A stretch of DNA of 7,697 bases from contig JBAQKP010000237.1 of the NCBI GenBank assembly GCA_049301135.1, positions 1 through 7,697 of the forward strand, written 5' to 3'. The notes below the pieces were generated by a model that did no database searches, had not been told where the DNA came from, and saw nothing but the letters and a program-made list of their open reading frames with translations. A program made the translations under genes and the position numbers. The number at the start of each line of letters is the position of its first letter. Position 1 is the first letter of the stretch. The stretch comes from JAYXXU01 sp049301135 (GTDB lineage Bacteria; Pseudomonadota; Gammaproteobacteria; Pseudomonadales; Moraxellaceae). Of this stretch, positions 6,570 to 7,697 are shown piece after piece.

Positions 6570-6594
6570 TCAGCATTCACAAAGCGAGTGCTGA
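6570..6594. repeat. Imperfect inverted repeat in the gspE/DUF432 divergent region
   Basis: TCAGCATTC (6570-6578) pairs with GAGTGCTGA (6586-6594) at 8 of 9 positions, with a possible G-U pair at the ninth, around a 7-nt loop. A second overlapping inverted repeat, GTGAA-gtcagca-TTCAC, covers 6564-6580, so the two structures are mutually exclusive. They lie in the 152-nt spacer 6515-6666 that must hold the promoters of gspE and DUF432. I see no strong sigma70 promoter on either strand there. The element could be an operator or a 5'-leader structure. Confidence 0.4.
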
Positions 6595-6666
6595 ATCTCG
6601 CTCGCAGATCGGGCATGATAGCGTGGCACTCATCCACCGTTTTTTACTGCTCTCGAGTCTGTCTGC

Positions 6667-7485
6667 ATGCCGACTGTGCCCCGTTCCGATTTAAGTCCGA
6701 TTTCCGACCTGCAATGGTGGGGCGCACAGTCGTTTGCGCTGGGACAAACCCGCAGTTGGCAGTTGGGTTCGCTGTGGCTGAGTATTACTCGTGACCTGTA
6801 TGAATGGCGGCTGGAATACCATCGGCCGAAGCGGATCGGCGAATACAGTCAGTTTTGGCAAACGCTGGCCGCCGATGAGCCGTTGCCACAACCGGTCAAA
6901 CTCGAACGCTATTTATTTGCCGAAACCCAAGCCGAATTGCTGTTGTTGCCGCGACTGGCCGACCGTTCGATGGTGGTCAAGCCGATCAATCCGATTTTTA
7001 TTCCAGCCGGTCAACAAGGCCAGTTGTATGTCAGTACCCCGTTATGGCTGACCGCGCTGCCCACTCGCCAAGCCGATCCACTGTTTGATCTGCCGATCAT
7101 TCGACCCAACGACACATGGTTTGGCCCTGACACGCTAAAAGGTGAAATCTGCTACGCCACGCCAGTGTTTGGTCGCACGCAGTTGGCGCATTTGCCGGTC
7201 AGTGGTTTGTGGGCGGTCACGCCGATTCATTTTCGCAATCGCAGCAGCCGACAACTGCAACTCGACCGCATGAATTTGCCAGTCGATGCGTTGCCATTAT
7301 TTCAAAGTCTGGAAAACGGCCAACTGTGGACATCCGAAATCGAGGTGGTGCAAGAGTCGGATAGCAGACCGCCAAAAGTCCGCATCCACCAACACACGCC
7401 ACAACCGGCAGGACGCGTGCGTTTTATTAATCCACCGCGCAACAGCGACGGCAGTTTCTTTCGGATGTTTGATAGCTTTTTTTAG
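6667..7485 (+). CDS. DUF432 family protein, probably partner of the downstream channel
   Basis: This 272-residue protein of unknown function matches the DUF432 pattern as I remember it. RSMVVKPINPIFIPAGQQG (100-118) leads into LYVSTPLWL (120-128). The hallmark DLPIIRPNDTWFGPDTLKGE (141-160) is followed by ICYATP (161-166). AVTPIHFRNRS (183-193) and LDRMNLPV (199-206) follow, then GQLWTSEIEV (218-227). It has no signal peptide or membrane helix, so it is probably cytoplasmic. DUF432 genes are often found beside MscS-type channel genes, which fits the neighbour here. A regulatory or accessory role for that channel is inference. The ATG at 6667 is the first possible start after in-frame stops at 6616-6621; the ribosome binding site is weak (GAG at 6655). 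Length is within what I recall for the family. Confidence 0.82.
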   Translation: MPTVPRSDLSPISDLQWWGAQSFALGQTRSWQLGSLWLSITRDLYEWRLEYHRPKRIGEYSQFWQTLAADEPLPQPVKLERYLFAETQAELLLLPRLADRSMVVKPINPIFIPAGQQGQLYVSTPLWLTALPTRQADPLFDLPIIRPNDTWFGPDTLKGEICYATPVFGRTQLAHLPVSGLWAVTPIHFRNRSSRQLQLDRMNLPVDALPLFQSLENGQLWTSEIEVVQESDSRPPKVRIHQHTPQPAGRVRFINPPRNSDGSFFRMFDSFF

Positions 7486-7542
7486 ACTATTGAGCATCCT
7501 CAGTGTTGATCATGGGTGTGCAGCCATCTGCGTTGCAGTGTC

Positions 7543-7548
7543 AGGAAG
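7543..7548 (+). promoter_or_regulatory. Ribosome binding site of the channel gene
   Basis: AGGAAG lies 6 nt before the GTG at 7555. It supports that non-ATG start. Confidence 0.65.
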
Positions 7549-7554
7549 AGTGTC

Positions 7555-7697
7555 GTGAAATTTGATTTTTTAACTGAGCTGAATCAACTGCTCAAACCGA
7601 TCTCGGCGTTTTTGACCAGCTCACGCATGGCCGATCTGTTGTCGGCGGTGATTTTGATTGGGTTGGGATTTTTAATCGCCAAACTCGCCCGCCATAC
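7555..7697 (+). CDS. N-terminus of a membrane protein, probably MscS-type mechanosensitive channel (partial)
   Basis: The first 47 codons are present and the gene runs off the window. The start is GTG, preceded by AGGAAG. The visible part has an amphipathic lead (KFDFLTELNQLLKPISAFL, residues 2-20). A hydrophobic segment follows at about 28-42 (LLSAVILIGLGFLIA), ending in KLAR, which looks like a first transmembrane helix with a positive cytoplasmic edge. The MscS assignment rests mainly on the gene pairing with DUF432 and on this general pattern. The pore helix and the beta domain would lie downstream and cannot be checked. The gap to the DUF432 stop is 69 nt with no terminator, so co-transcription is likely. 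Confidence 0.55.
   Translation, partial: MKFDFLTELNQLLKPISAFLTSSRMADLLSAVILIGLGFLIAKLARH

Overview
The window is chromosomal DNA from a Gram-negative bacterium of moderate GC content, most likely a gammaproteobacterium. It carries three core genes of a type II secretion system (gspE, gspF, gspG). It also carries an exported solute-binding-type protein with a clear Sec signal peptide. The dispersed gsp genes and the AdeT-like solute-binding protein recall Acinetobacter and its relatives (Moraxellaceae). That placement is inferred from memory of gene order and families, and no marker gene here settles it.

Layout. At 1-765 (minus) is a COG0523/CobW-type G3E P-loop GTPase whose 3' end lies outside the window. 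It is divergent from a pirin-family cupin gene at 940-1668 (plus). Pirin converges on gspG, with a rho-independent hairpin (1692-1715) between them that looks able to work in both directions. gspG (2191-1745, minus) follows gspF (3460-2249, minus) after a 57-nt gap, so the two form a gspFG transcription unit. Divergent from gspF is an exported solute-binding-type gene (3698-4933, plus). It converges on gspE (6514-5021, minus), the secretion ATPase gene. Divergent from gspE is a DUF432 gene (6667-7485, plus). Sixty-nine bases later comes the start of a membrane protein gene (7555 to the window end), read as an MscS-type mechanosensitive channel.

How the genes work together. GspE (cytoplasmic ATPase), GspF (inner-membrane platform) and GspG (major pseudopilin) act in one machine, yet gspE is split from gspFG by an opposite-strand gene. 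No other gsp genes (C, D, H-N) are in the window, so the rest of the system must be elsewhere. DUF432 and MscS-type genes are commonly neighbours and probably form one operon here. The CobW-type and pirin genes look like unlinked housekeeping or stress genes.

I see no rRNA, tRNA, CRISPR array, insertion sequence or phage gene. There is no stretch over 300 bases without a gene. I did not find a clearly novel system. The points most worth a second look are the missing guanine-specificity motif in the CobW-type protein, the interrupted gspE/gspFG arrangement, and the uncharacterised DUF432-channel pair.
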